Assembly: GCF_018332655.1 (NCBI RefSeq)
Contig: NZ_BOQL01000052.1
Coordinates: 62,001-126,000, forward strand
Source of the DNA: Actinoplanes auranticolor
GTDB lineage: Bacteria > Actinomycetota > Actinomycetes > Mycobacteriales > Micromonosporaceae
Direction: 5' to 3'
Length of the DNA: 64,000 nt
Shown here: positions 26,853-35,994 of the stretch, in pieces
Position numbering within the stretch: position 1 is the stretch's first letter
Layout of the letters: every line of letters begins with the position of its first letter
Made by a program: the position numbers and the translations under genes
The notes under the pieces: generated by a model
The model's input: the letters and a program-made list of their open reading frames with translations, nothing else
Told to the model about the DNA's origin: nothing
Database searches by the model: none

Positions 26853-27278
26853 TCAGTCGGTGTCGGCGCGCCGGTTGCGCTTGGTCTGACCGCGCCGCTT
26901 CTTCTCGGCGATCCGCCGCTCGACCGAGCCCCGGGACGGCCGGGTGGCCCGCCGGGCCCGCGGCGGCGGCGCGATGGCCCCGGCCACGAGGGCGGCCAGC
27001 CGGGCGGCGGCGGCCTCCCGATTGCGCAGCTGCGAGCGGTGCTCGGAGGCGGTGATCGTCAGCACGCCGTTGACCAGCCGGCCGCCGAGCTGCTCGAGGG
27101 CGCGCTCACGCAGAGCGGCCGGCAGCATCTCGGAGCCGGCCAGATCCCAGGACAGCTCGACCCGGGAATCGGTGGTGTTGACCCCCTGGCCGCCGGGGCC
27201 GCTGGAGCGGGAGAACCGCCAGGACAGCTCGGCGGCGGGGATCGTCAACCGGTCACTGACCCGTACGTCGTCCGCCAC
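26853..27278 (-). CDS. arfB: Alternative ribosome-rescue factor ArfB (peptidyl-tRNA hydrolase)
   Basis: ArfB (YaeJ/ICT1-like) releases stalled ribosomes by hydrolysing peptidyl-tRNA on non-stop mRNAs. The 141-residue protein has the catalytic GGQ motif in FSRSSGPGGQGVNTTDSRVE and a basic C-terminal tail (RRIAEKKRRGQTKRNRRADTD region) that in known ArfB proteins inserts in the empty mRNA channel. The GTG at 27278 (VADDVRVSDRLTIP) matches the family N-terminus. It ends 5 bp from the convergent gene at 26847. Confidence 0.93.
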   Translation of the reverse strand: MADDVRVSDRLTIPAAELSWRFSRSSGPGGQGVNTTDSRVELSWDLAGSEMLPAALRERALEQLGGRLVNGVLTITASEHRSQLRNREAAAARLAALVAGAIAPPPRARRATRPSRGSVERRIAEKKRRGQTKRNRRADTD

Positions 27279-27322
27279 GGGCCCAGCATGGCAGGCGATC
27301 ACGCCGGGCCGCCATCCGGTTG

Positions 27323-28519
27323 TCAGGGCCAGGGGCTGAAGGCGGGCGGCGGTTCGGTGTCCGTGCGGTCGGCGGCCGGCAGCCACAGCACGAAGGTGCT
27401 GCCCTTGCCCAGCTCGGAGAAGGCCGCCACCTGACCGCCGTGCGACTCCACGATCTGCCGGACGATCGCCAGCCCCAGCCCGGTGCGGCGTTGCCGGGAG
27501 CGTTCCGCGCCGGACAACGGCTTCCCGCGCCAGAAGCGGTCGAAGACCTTGGGCAGATCCTCGGCGGCGATCCCCGGACCCTCGTCGGCCACGGCCAGCC
27601 ACAACCATGATCTGGTACGGCCGGTCGCGACGGTCACGGTGGAGGACCCCGGGGCCAGCCGTACGGCGTTGGACAGCAGGTTGCCGACCGCCCGGCGCAG
27701 CCCGTCGGCGTCGCCGATCAGGTGCAGCTCCGCGGGCAGGTGGTAGCGCAGCCGCAGGCCCCGGTCCGTGATGAAGGACTCCTCGCCGGCCTCCCGGGCG
27801 ATCGTGGTGAGCTCCACGTCGGCGTCCGACAGGCCGTGCGCGTCCCGGCGGGCGGTGGCCAGCAGGTCCTCGACCAGCCGCGACATCCGTGTCGTGGCCC
27901 GGTCGACCACGGCGACCGCCCGCTCGCGTTCCTCCGGGCTCGCCTCCGCCGCGGTGAGCGAGGCGTCGAGGTTCGTCCGGATGATGGCGAGCGGGCTGCG
28001 CAGCTCGTGCGAGGCGTCGTCGATCAGCTGGCGCTGCGACTGGAAGGCCTCGTCCAGTCTGTCCAACATGGAGTCGATGGTGTCGGCGAGATCCCGGAGC
28101 TCGTCTCGGGGACCGCCGAGCTGGATGCGTCGGGACAGGTCGGTGGCCTGGATCTCCCGGGCCGTGCGGGCTATCGCGCCCACCGGGCGCAGCGCCCGGC
28201 CCGAGAGCACCCAGCCGATGCCGAGGCTGGCGACGAAGAGGCCGCCCAGCACGATCAGCGAGTAGGTGCGCAGGTTCTGCAGGGTGTTGTAGTTGACCGC
28301 GGCCTCGATATCCGCGATGTCCGCGTAGGGAACGCGCCCCTGATACACCGGACCCTCGAAAAGCTTGGCCTGGGAGGTGGTCAGCGGGGCCGCGTCCGTG
28401 GTCTGCGCCACCGCGAGGTAGATGACCGCCAGGGCCGCCGCGGCCAGCGCGAAGAGCAGCGTGGAGTAGATGACCGTGAGCCGGAACCGGATCGACCGGA
28501 ACAGCTCCGGGCGCTTCAC
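27323..28519 (-). CDS. Two-component sensor histidine kinase
   Basis: This 398-residue membrane kinase has two transmembrane helices (about residues 12-34 and 90-110) flanking a short extracytoplasmic loop of about 55 residues, then a HAMP domain, the H-box DDASHELRSPLAIIRTNLD, N-box NLLSNAVRLA, G1 DEGPGI and G2 TGLGLAIV. The GTG at 28519 overlaps the response-regulator stop as GTGA. The architecture resembles CutS-type kinases, but the extracytoplasmic loop has no cysteines, so thiol sensing as proposed for CutS is unlikely. It is the last gene of the MoxR-VWA-HtrA operon and probably monitors envelope state. Confidence 0.93.
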   Translation of the reverse strand: MKRPELFRSIRFRLTVIYSTLLFALAAAALAVIYLAVAQTTDAAPLTTSQAKLFEGPVYQGRVPYADIADIEAAVNYNTLQNLRTYSLIVLGGLFVASLGIGWVLSGRALRPVGAIARTAREIQATDLSRRIQLGGPRDELRDLADTIDSMLDRLDEAFQSQRQLIDDASHELRSPLAIIRTNLDASLTAAEASPEERERAVAVVDRATTRMSRLVEDLLATARRDAHGLSDADVELTTIAREAGEESFITDRGLRLRYHLPAELHLIGDADGLRRAVGNLLSNAVRLAPGSSTVTVATGRTRSWLWLAVADEGPGIAAEDLPKVFDRFWRGKPLSGAERSRQRRTGLGLAIVRQIVESHGGQVAAFSELGKGSTFVLWLPAADRTDTEPPPAFSPWP

Positions 28520-29199
28520 GCCGCCCCGTCCCGCAGCCGGTAGCCCCGCCCGACCACCGTCTCGATCGAGCCCTCGCCGAGCTTGCGCCGCAGGGTGCCG
28601 ACCGTGACCCGGACGGTCTGGGTGAACGGGTCCGCGTTGGCGTCCCACACGTGCTCGAGCAGTTCCTCGCTCGAGACCACGTGCCCGGGCCGGGTCATCA
28701 GATACTCCAGGACGCCGAACTCCTTGGGCGTCAACGTCAGCCGCTCCCCGCGCAGGGTCGCGACGTGCCGGGCCACGTCCAGCACCACGTCGCCGACGGT
28801 CAGCACCGACGACGTGCCGGCCGTGTCCCGGCGCAGCAGGGCGCGGACCCGGGCCAGCAGCTCGGCCAGGGCGAACGGCTTCACCAGATAGTCGTCCGCG
28901 CCCTCGTCCAGCCCGCGGACCCGGTCGTCGAGCCCACCGCGGGCGGTGAGCATGAGCACCCGCAGGTCGGTTTCGCCCGGGGTGTCCACCTCGCCGTTGC
29001 GCAACGAGCGGCACAGCGTGAACCCGTCGCCGTCGGGCAGGTTCACGTCGAGCAGCATCAGGTCGTACTCGTTCACGGTCAGCCGGTCGTACGCCTCGGC
29101 GGCGTCGAGCGCCACGTCGACCGCGTACCCCGTCCGGGCGAGACCGACCCGCAGGCCCTCCGCCAGGTCTTCCTCGTCCTCCACCACCAGCAGCCGCAT
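28516..29199 (-). CDS. OmpR/PhoB-family response regulator
   Basis: This 227-residue regulator has a receiver domain (MRLLVVEDEEDLAEGL, with phospho-acceptor Asp in LMLLDVNLPDG and Lys in DDYLVKPFALAEL) and a C-terminal winged helix (LTPKEFGVLEYLMTRPGHVV through TVRVTVGTLRRKLGE). The ATG at 29199 starts 7 nt after the stop of the HtrA-like gene; a GTG at 29214 would overlap it. It is translationally coupled to the kinase. Targets probably include its own operon, but no binding site is evident. Confidence 0.94.
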   Translation of the reverse strand: MRLLVVEDEEDLAEGLRVGLARTGYAVDVALDAAEAYDRLTVNEYDLMLLDVNLPDGDGFTLCRSLRNGEVDTPGETDLRVLMLTARGGLDDRVRGLDEGADDYLVKPFALAELLARVRALLRRDTAGTSSVLTVGDVVLDVARHVATLRGERLTLTPKEFGVLEYLMTRPGHVVSSEELLEHVWDANADPFTQTVRVTVGTLRRKLGEGSIETVVGRGYRLRDGAA

Positions 29200-29206
29200 C
29201 TGTCGA

Positions 29207-30085
29207 CTATCCACGGCCGATGAGGGTGGTGGCCACCTGAGCGGCCCGGTCGATCGGCACGGCGAAGCCGATCCCGATGGAACCGCCGCCCTCCAGGCTG
29301 GCGATCGCGGTGTTCACGCCGACCACTTCGCCGCGCGCGTTCACCAGCGGCCCGCCCGAATTGCCGGGGTTGATGGACGCGTCGGTCTGCACCGCGGTCT
29401 GCCGCACGGTCCCGCCCAGCCGCACCTGCCGGTCCAGCGCGCTGATGATGCCGGCGGTGACCGTGCCGGAGAGACCGAGCGGTGAGCCGACCGCCAGCAC
29501 CGGCTCACCGACCCGGGTGGCGCTGAGGTCGGCCCGGTCCAGCCGGCGCAGGGCGGCCGACGGAGTGACCCGCAGCACCGCGATGTCGCTGTTCGGGTCG
29601 GTGCCGACGACCTCGGCGGTGAGCCGGCGCCCGTCCGAGCCGACCACGCTGACCGCTCCCCCGCCCCGGGCCGCGACCACGTGGTTGTTGGTGACGATGT
29701 GACCGCGGTCGTCGAAGACGAAGCCGGAGCCGGACGCGCCGCCCGAGCCGGTGCGCACCTGCACGGACACCACGCCGGGCAGGGCCCGGGCGGCGGCGCC
29801 GACGAGGTCGGACGGCACCCCGGGTGCGGCCGGCGGCGGCGCAGAGGCCGGGTCGGTAGGAGTGGCTTCCGGCGAACCGGCCAGGTAACCGGCTGCTCCG
29901 CCGGTGCCGGCGGAGATCGCCACCACGGTCAGCCCGGCCGCGGCGAGCAGCGGCCAGCGCCGGGCGGCGCGCGCGCCTGCTCCGCCGGCGGTGACCGGGG
30001 GTACGCCCGGAGCCCGCTCGTCGATGCCGGGTGACAGGAACTCGGGTCCCCGGGGCGACCCGCCCAGCCCAGTGGTCATTGTCAT
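29207..30085 (-). CDS. HtrA-like trypsin-fold serine protease, membrane-anchored, without PDZ
   Basis: This 292-residue protein has a cytoplasmic N-terminal region of about 45 residues, one transmembrane helix (LLAAAGLTVVAISAG), a Pro/Ala-rich stalk and an extracytoplasmic chymotrypsin-fold domain. The catalytic triad is visible as His in IVTNNHVVAA, Asp in PNSDIAVLRV and Ser in INPGNSGGPLVN. The PDZ domain usual in DegP/HtrA is missing; the protein ends right after the protease domain. GAGGAG lies 7 nt before the upstream ATG at 30085. It sits between the VWA gene and the two-component genes, which suggests envelope protein quality control. Confidence 0.92.
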   Translation of the reverse strand: MTMTTGLGGSPRGPEFLSPGIDERAPGVPPVTAGGAGARAARRWPLLAAAGLTVVAISAGTGGAAGYLAGSPEATPTDPASAPPPAAPGVPSDLVGAAARALPGVVSVQVRTGSGGASGSGFVFDDRGHIVTNNHVVAARGGGAVSVVGSDGRRLTAEVVGTDPNSDIAVLRVTPSAALRRLDRADLSATRVGEPVLAVGSPLGLSGTVTAGIISALDRQVRLGGTVRQTAVQTDASINPGNSGGPLVNARGEVVGVNTAIASLEGGGSIGIGFAVPIDRAAQVATTLIGRG

Positions 30086-30097
30086 CAGAGAACTCCT

Positions 30098-31078
30098 CTA
30101 CGGCAGGCGGGCGAACCAGAACATGGAGGCCAGTGCGGCCAGCGCCGCGAACAGCAGGCCGATACCGATGAAGCGCGCCGACACGTCCTGCGTCTCGGTC
30201 TCGTAACCGACCGAGCTGCCGATGTCGGCGTACGCGGACCGCAGCTCCTCGGCGCTGCCGGCCTCGAAGTAGTTGCCGCCGGTGGCGTCCGCGACCGCCT
30301 GCAGCGTCTGCCCGTCGACGGGCACGGGCTGGTTGCCGCCACCGCCGCCACCGCCGAGGGCGCTGCCGCCGATGCTCCCGTTCTCGGTGCCGAAGGAGAT
30401 CGCGTCGACCGGCACGCCGAGCTCGGTGGCCTGGGCCGCCGCCTCGGCCGGGTCCTGCCCGGCGGTGTTGGCGCCGTCGGAGAGCACGACGACCCGGGCC
30501 GGTGGCACGTCCTCGCCGGCCGTGGCGTCCAGCGTGCGGATCGCCTCCAGCGAAGTGGCGATGGCGTCACCGATGGCGGTACCGGCGCGGCCGGCGGTGC
30601 CCTCGGCGAGCCGGTCGATGCCGGCCTCGACGGCGGCCCGGTCGGTCACCGGCGGCACGAACACCGAGGCGGTGCCGGCGAAGCCCACCAGGCCGACGTT
30701 GAACTCCTCAGGCAGGTCGGCCACGAACTCGCGCGCCGCGGCCTTGGCCGCGGTGAGCCGGTCCGGGTCCACGTCGGTGGCCAGCATCGACCGGGACACG
30801 TCCACCGCGACCAGCACGGTGGCCCGTTCCCGGGGCACCTGCACCTCGGACTGCGGCCGGGCGAAGCCGACCACGAGCAGGGCCAGCATGGCCAGGAACA
30901 GCCCGGCGGGGACGTGCCGGCGCCACTGCGGCCGGGCCGGTGCGACCCGGTCGAGCAACTTGAGATTGGTGAAACGGACGGCGTACCGGCTGCGGCGGCG
31001 CTGCAGCACCAGGTACGCGACGGCGAGCGCCGCGACGGCCACCAGCAGCCACAGCCGTTCCGGGGAAAGCCATGTCAT
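30098..31078 (-). CDS. VWA-domain membrane protein (BatA-like)
   Basis: This 326-residue protein has a hairpin of N-terminal helices (about residues 7-25 and 58-74), a von Willebrand factor A domain and a C-terminal transmembrane helix (GIGLLFAALAALASMFWF). The MIDAS motif is DVSRSMLATD, with further metal ligands in TAIGDAI and VVLSDGAN. A flexible Gly-rich loop (GGGGGGG) interrupts the VWA fold. Such proteins partner with MoxR ATPases and DUF58 proteins, which are the two upstream genes and overlap it by 4 bp. The complex probably acts as a metal-dependent chaperone at the membrane. Confidence 0.92.
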   Translation of the reverse strand: MTWLSPERLWLLVAVAALAVAYLVLQRRRSRYAVRFTNLKLLDRVAPARPQWRRHVPAGLFLAMLALLVVGFARPQSEVQVPRERATVLVAVDVSRSMLATDVDPDRLTAAKAAAREFVADLPEEFNVGLVGFAGTASVFVPPVTDRAAVEAGIDRLAEGTAGRAGTAIGDAIATSLEAIRTLDATAGEDVPPARVVVLSDGANTAGQDPAEAAAQATELGVPVDAISFGTENGSIGGSALGGGGGGGNQPVPVDGQTLQAVADATGGNYFEAGSAEELRSAYADIGSSVGYETETQDVSARFIGIGLLFAALAALASMFWFARLP

Positions 31079-32040
31079 GGTCGTGCTCCTGTTCGGGATG
31101 CTCGGCCCAGGCGGCGCTGGGCGTACACGTGCCGGACGATGTCCGCGACCCAGTCGCGGTCCGTCCGCAGGCCGAGGTGGGCGGCACCGGCACGCTTCAG
31201 GCCGTTCTCGATGGACGCCTGCTGCCGGCGCGCCGCCTCGGCGTACCGCTCGCGCAGCTTGCGGCTGGCGGTCGGCACCTCCCGCCGGCGCCCGGTCTCC
31301 GGGTCCACCAGGGTCAGCAGCCCCACGTCCGGCAGTTCCTGCTCGCGCGGATCACGGATCTGCACGGCGAGCACCTGGTGCCGGGCGGCGAGCCGGCGCA
31401 GCGGCTGTTCCCAGGCGGGGGCGCCGGGCCCGAGCCCGTCCTCGTCGAGACCGTCGAGGAAGTCCGAGACCACCACCGCGAGACCGCGGCGGTTGACCGC
31501 GCGGTGCAGGCCGTCGACGGCCTCGGCCAGGGGTACGTGCTCGGTCGTCGGTGCGGAGCGGGGTACGGCGAGCAGCGTGCGCAACATCCCGAGCAGATGG
31601 TTGCGGCCGCCGCGGGCCGGGAACCGCCGTACCCCGCCGGGGCCGAGCAGGTGCGCGCCCAGCCGGTTGCCGGCTCCGGTGGTGAGGAAGCCGACCGCGG
31701 CGACCGACGCGACGGCCAGTTCCCGCTTCTCGAACTCGGCGGTGCCGAAGTCCATGCTCGCGGTGGCGTCGACCAGCACCCAGGTGGCCAGTTCCCGGTC
31801 CGCGTCGAGTGAGCGGACGTGGGCCACCGCGGTGCGCGCGGTCACCGCCCAGTCCATCCGGCGGACCTCGTCCTCGCCGGGCCGGTACTCCCGGCTGCCG
31901 GCCGGCTCACTGCCGATCCCCGGCAGCAGGCCGAGGTACGACCCGTGCAGCATCCCGTCGAGCCGGCGCGTGACCATGAGCTCGAGCCGCCGCAGCCGCT
32001 GTTCCGGGGCGAGTTCGTTGATCGAGGCGCCCTCGTTCAT
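31075..32040 (-). CDS. DUF58 family protein
   Basis: This 321-residue protein has the DUF58 signature GSREYRPGEDEVRRMDWAVT and a degenerate VWA-like fold (VLVDATASMDFGTAEFEKRE, AVVVSDFLDGLD). DUF58 proteins almost always sit between a MoxR ATPase and VWA proteins, as here; their molecular role is not established. The start overlaps the moxR stop by 4 bp (ATGA), and the 3' end overlaps the VWA gene by 4 bp. Confidence 0.93.
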   Translation of the reverse strand: MNEGASINELAPEQRLRRLELMVTRRLDGMLHGSYLGLLPGIGSEPAGSREYRPGEDEVRRMDWAVTARTAVAHVRSLDADRELATWVLVDATASMDFGTAEFEKRELAVASVAAVGFLTTGAGNRLGAHLLGPGGVRRFPARGGRNHLLGMLRTLLAVPRSAPTTEHVPLAEAVDGLHRAVNRRGLAVVVSDFLDGLDEDGLGPGAPAWEQPLRRLAARHQVLAVQIRDPREQELPDVGLLTLVDPETGRRREVPTASRKLRERYAEAARRQQASIENGLKRAGAAHLGLRTDRDWVADIVRHVYAQRRLGRASRTGARP

Positions 32041-33056
32041 GCGGCGACACCCAGCCCCGGGCCGCTCTGCTCCTGGGCGGGGGCGATCACCGGCAGCGGT
32101 ACGGAGCCCACGATGCGCTGGATGATCGACTCGGGGGCGACACCGTCGGCGACCGCGTCGAAGGAGAGCACCAGCCGGTGGGCCAGGACGTCGGGTGCGA
32201 TGTCGAGCAGGTCGCCCGGCAGCACGTAGTCCCGTCCGCGCAACAGCGCCAGCGCCCGTCCGGCCGCGACCAGGCCCAGGGTCGCGCGCGGGCTGGCCCC
32301 GTACGCCAGCTGCCCGGCCAGCTCCGGCAGGCCGAAGCGGGCCGGGTCGCGGGTGGCCAGCACCAGCCGGACCACGTACTCGGCCAGGGCGTGGTGCACG
32401 AACACCTCGCGGGCCCGGGCCTGAAGGCGCAGCAGCATGCCGGTGTCCAGCACCGGCCGGGCGACCGGTCGCACGCCGCCCATCCGGTAGAGGATGCCGA
32501 GCTCGTCCTGGTCGCTGGGGTAGCCGACGACCACCCGCATCAGGAACCGGTCGCGCTGCGCCTCGGGCAGCTGGTAGACGCCCTCGCTCTCGATCGGGTT
32601 CTGGGTGGCCAGCACCAGGAACGGCCGCGGCACCTGATGGGTCCGGCCGCCGATCGACACGTGCCCCTCGGCCATCACCTCCAGCAGCGCCGACTGCACC
32701 TTGGCGGGGGCCCGGTTGATCTCATCGGCCAGCACCAGGTTCGCCATCACCGGGCCCAGCTCGACGTCGAAGTCCTCCCGCGACGCCCGGTAGATGCGGG
32801 TGCCGATGATGTCGGAGGGCACCAGGTCCGGCGTGAACTGGATGCGGTGGAAGCTGCCACCGACCGCCACGGCGAGCGTCTCGGCGGCCAGCGTCTTGGC
32901 CACCCCCGGCACGCCTTCGAGCAGGCAGTGCCCACCGGCGAGCAGCGCGGTCAGCAGCCGCTCGATGAGCCGGTCCTGCCCCACGATCACCTTCTTGACC
33001 TCGAACAGCGTCTGCTCCAGCAGCCGCGCGTCGGTGTCGGATGCGATGTCTGTCAT
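32037..33056 (-). CDS. MoxR-family AAA+ ATPase
   Basis: This 339-residue AAA+ protein has Walker A EGVPGVAKT, Walker B LVLADEINRAP, sensor 1 ATQNP and the MoxR sensor-2 region GASPRATLGLV. The ATG at 33056 (MTDIASDTDARLLEQ) fits the family N-terminus. MoxR ATPases act as chaperones that insert metals or assemble complexes together with VWA proteins. It is the first gene of a six-gene operon on the minus strand that continues through DUF58, VWA, HtrA-like protease, response regulator and kinase, with overlaps or gaps of 12 bp or less. Confidence 0.95.
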   Translation of the reverse strand: MTDIASDTDARLLEQTLFEVKKVIVGQDRLIERLLTALLAGGHCLLEGVPGVAKTLAAETLAVAVGGSFHRIQFTPDLVPSDIIGTRIYRASREDFDVELGPVMANLVLADEINRAPAKVQSALLEVMAEGHVSIGGRTHQVPRPFLVLATQNPIESEGVYQLPEAQRDRFLMRVVVGYPSDQDELGILYRMGGVRPVARPVLDTGMLLRLQARAREVFVHHALAEYVVRLVLATRDPARFGLPELAGQLAYGASPRATLGLVAAGRALALLRGRDYVLPGDLLDIAPDVLAHRLVLSFDAVADGVAPESIIQRIVGSVPLPVIAPAQEQSGPGLGVAA

Positions 33057-33243
33057 GGGTCCCCTTCTCGGCAACGGTGCGGGGGGCGGGCGCCGCGGCC
33101 CTGGGGGTTACGCCGGACGCCCGCCCTTGGTATCGATGACACCAAGCGGGGCCGAAAGCGAAGCGAAGGAGCGCGCCGGCCTGCTCAGCCGGGATACTGG
33201 TGACGGCGCCGGCCGAAGCCGGCCGCCGCTACAGGGAGGTTGC

Positions 33244-34560
33244 GTGTCTGCTCAGCCCGCGCCGGTCGCCGAGACCGGCTATCCGTGGCCCATCGAAACC
33301 GCGCGCCTGGACAACGGGTTGCGCGTGGTGGTTAGCGAGGATCACACCGCTCCGGTGGTGTGCGTGAACCTCTGGTACGACGTCGGCTCGAGGCATGAGC
33401 CGGCCGGCCAGACCGGCTTCGCGCATCTCTTCGAGCATCTGATGTTCGAGGGGTCGGTGCACGTCGCCAAGACCGAGCACATGCGCCTGATCCAGGGCTC
33501 CGGTGGCTCGCTCAACGCGACCACCAACCCGGACCGGACCAACTACTTCGAGACGCTGCCGGTCGAGCACCTGGAGCTGGGGCTCTGGCTGGAGGCGGAC
33601 CGGATGGGCGGTCTGGTCCCGGCGCTGACCCAGGAGACGCTGGACAACCAGCGCGAGGTGGTCAAGAACGAACGGCGGCAGCGCTACGACAACGTCCCGT
33701 ACGGCGACGCGTGGCTGCGCCTGCTGCCGCTGCTGTACCCGCCGGGGCATCCGTACCACCACGCGACGATCGGGTCGATGGAGGACCTGAACGCCGCCAG
33801 TCTCGACACGTTCAAGGCGTTCCACCAGCAGTACTACGCGCCCAACAACGCGGTGCTGACCGTGGCCGGCGACGTCACCCCGGCCGAGGTCTTCGCCCTG
33901 GCCGAGAAGTACTTCGGCGCGCTGGAGTCGGTCTCCGACATCCCGCCGGCGCCGCGCGGGCACATCACCGGCGCGGCCACCGAGCCGGTCCACGAGACGG
34001 TGACCGGCAAGGTCCCGGCTCCGCGGGTCTACCTGTCGCACCGCACCCACCCGTTCGGCACGGCCGGCTACGACGCGATCACCGTCCTGGCGACGGTGCT
34101 GGGCAGCGGCCGGGGCAGCCGGCTCTACCAGCGGCTCGCCGACGGCGCCCGGATCGCCCAGCCGGACTACATCGGCGCGTACGGCGTCGACCTGGCCCAC
34201 GCCCCGGCCCCGCTGATCGTCACGGCCACGGCCAAGGACGGCGTGGACGCGGAGCAGCTGGCGGCCGGGGTCGCGGAGGTGCTGGACAGCATGGCCACCG
34301 AGCCGGTGACCGAGGCCGAGCTGGAACGGGCCAAGGCCCTGCTGACCACCTCGTGGTGGCGGCAGATGTCCACAGTCGGCGGTCGCGCCGACACCCTGAG
34401 CCGGTACGCGACCCAGTTCGGCGACGCCACCAGCGCGGCCTACCGGTTGCCGCAGTGGCAGTCGGTCACGGCCGGCGACATCCTCGACGCCGCCCGCACG
34501 CTGAACCCGGAGTCCCGCGTCACCCTCACCTACCTGCCCGACGAAGGGACCGACCAGTGA
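33244..34560 (+). CDS. M16-family zinc peptidase, active subunit
   Basis: This 438-residue inverzincin has the zinc-binding HxxEH motif in GFAHLFEHLMFEG and the downstream Glu in the NQREVVKNERRQ segment, with the usual second-domain strands afterwards. The GTG at 33244 follows AGGGAGG with a few nucleotides' spacing, a strong ribosome-binding site. It is immediately followed by a paralogue lacking the zinc motif, which overlaps its stop by 4 bp. The two together should form a mitochondrial-processing-peptidase-like heterodimer that degrades or trims peptides. No signal peptide is seen, so the complex is cytoplasmic. Confidence 0.94.
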   Translation: MSAQPAPVAETGYPWPIETARLDNGLRVVVSEDHTAPVVCVNLWYDVGSRHEPAGQTGFAHLFEHLMFEGSVHVAKTEHMRLIQGSGGSLNATTNPDRTNYFETLPVEHLELGLWLEADRMGGLVPALTQETLDNQREVVKNERRQRYDNVPYGDAWLRLLPLLYPPGHPYHHATIGSMEDLNAASLDTFKAFHQQYYAPNNAVLTVAGDVTPAEVFALAEKYFGALESVSDIPPAPRGHITGAATEPVHETVTGKVPAPRVYLSHRTHPFGTAGYDAITVLATVLGSGRGSRLYQRLADGARIAQPDYIGAYGVDLAHAPAPLIVTATAKDGVDAEQLAAGVAEVLDSMATEPVTEAELERAKALLTTSWWRQMSTVGGRADTLSRYATQFGDATSAAYRLPQWQSVTAGDILDAARTLNPESRVTLTYLPDEGTDQ

Positions 34561-35903
34561 GTCTCGTTGCCACCCGGCCCGGCCCCGGCGACTCCCGGCC
34601 GTACGCGTTCCCGGACATCCAGCGCGTCTCGGTGGCCGGTGGCGAGGTCGTCGCCGCGCACATGCCGGGTCAGTATCTGGCCACCGCCGCGCTGCTGCTG
34701 GACGCGGGCGGCGCGCGCGAGTCCGCGGGCCGCGAGGGCACGGCCACCGTGCTCGCCAAGTGCCTGGAGGAGGGCACCACGACCCGGGACTCCGCGGCGT
34801 TCGCGCTGGCGCTGGAGGGCCTGGGTGCGGAGCTCTCGACCTCGGTCGACTGGGACGCGTTCCGGGTCGGTGTGTCCGTACCGGTGGGGCTGCTGCCGCG
34901 GGCCGTGGCTCTGCTGGCCGAGGCCACCCGTACCCCGCGGCTGGATCCGGCCGATGTCGCGCGGGTGCGCGACGACGAGGTGACCGCGCTGCGGATGGAC
35001 TGGGCACAGCCCGGTCCGCGGGCGGACGCCGCGCTGCGGATGGATCTCTTCGGGGCGGCCGAACGGTACGGCCGGCCGCTGCACGGCGATCCGACCTCGG
35101 TCGCGGCCGTCACCGTGGAGGACGTGACCGCGTTCCACGAGTCCTGGCTGAAGCGGCCGGGCGTGCTGCTGGTCGCGGGTGACCTGAGCCGGCTGGATCT
35201 CGCCGAGCTGGGGGCGGCCGCGTTCGCCGGCACGGCCGGGGAGCCGTCCGCACCCGCCGGGCCGCTGGGCGTGCCGATCGCCGCCGGCCGCCGGGTGCTG
35301 CTGGTGGACCGGCCCGGCTCGGTGCAGTCGGCGCTGCGGCTCGGGCACCGGGCACCGGAGCGCTCGAACCCCGACTACGTGGCCATGACGCTGGTCGCGA
35401 CGGTGCTGGGCGGAGCGTTCACCTCCCGGCTCAACCACCTGATCCGCGAGGTGAAGGGCTACACGTACGGCATCCGCGCCGACTTCGCGATGACCCGCCG
35501 GTTCGGCCGCTTCGGCATCAGCACCTCGGTGCAGACCGCGGTGACTGCGCCGGCGCTGACCGACACCGTGGGTGAGGTGACCCGCACCCGGCTGGACGGC
35601 GTCACCGAGGAGGAGCTGGAGGTGGCCCGCACGTGGCGGGCCGGGCAGCTCACGGTCGACATGCAGACGCCGGGCTCGATCGCCGGTGCGCTCGCCACGC
35701 TGGTGGTGCACGGGCTGCCCGACGACTACTACGCGACCCTGCGGCGCAGCCTGCTCGACGCGACGGTGGCCGAGGTGTCCGCCGCCGCGGCGAAGCATCT
35801 GCACCCCGAGGGTCTGACGGTCGTCGTCGAGGGCGACGCCGCGGTGATCCGCGAGGAGCTGGTGGCCGGCGGCCTCGGTGAGGTCGTCGACGCCGAGGTC
35901 TGA
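34557..35903 (+). CDS. M16-family peptidase-like protein, inactive partner subunit
   Basis: This 448-residue protein has the M16 fold, but the position of the zinc-binding helix reads GTATVLAKCLEEGTTT, without the two histidines. The C-terminal Arg/Tyr motif region is intact (GAFTSRLNHLIREVKGYTYG), as expected for the substrate-binding, non-catalytic subunit. The GTG at 34557 overlaps the upstream stop (GTGA), giving equimolar translation. A strong hairpin follows the stop. Confidence 0.93.
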   Translation: MSLVATRPGPGDSRPYAFPDIQRVSVAGGEVVAAHMPGQYLATAALLLDAGGARESAGREGTATVLAKCLEEGTTTRDSAAFALALEGLGAELSTSVDWDAFRVGVSVPVGLLPRAVALLAEATRTPRLDPADVARVRDDEVTALRMDWAQPGPRADAALRMDLFGAAERYGRPLHGDPTSVAAVTVEDVTAFHESWLKRPGVLLVAGDLSRLDLAELGAAAFAGTAGEPSAPAGPLGVPIAAGRRVLLVDRPGSVQSALRLGHRAPERSNPDYVAMTLVATVLGGAFTSRLNHLIREVKGYTYGIRADFAMTRRFGRFGISTSVQTAVTAPALTDTVGEVTRTRLDGVTEEELEVARTWRAGQLTVDMQTPGSIAGALATLVVHGLPDDYYATLRRSLLDATVAEVSAAAAKHLHPEGLTVVVEGDAAVIREELVAGGLGEVVDAEV

Positions 35904-35909
35904 GGCGTT

Positions 35910-35945
35910 CCGCGGGCCGCCGTCGGCATCGACGGCGGCCCGCGG
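35910..35945 (+). terminator. Terminator after the M16 pair
   Basis: A perfect 16-bp GC-rich stem (35910-35925 with 35930-35945, loop GCAT) begins 7 nt after the stop codon. It lacks a U tract, as is common in these genomes. Confidence 0.75.
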
Positions 35946-35994
35946 CTTGCCAGGTGGGGCGCGGCGGGGTTTCAATGGCGCCCAGTGCTCGTCG

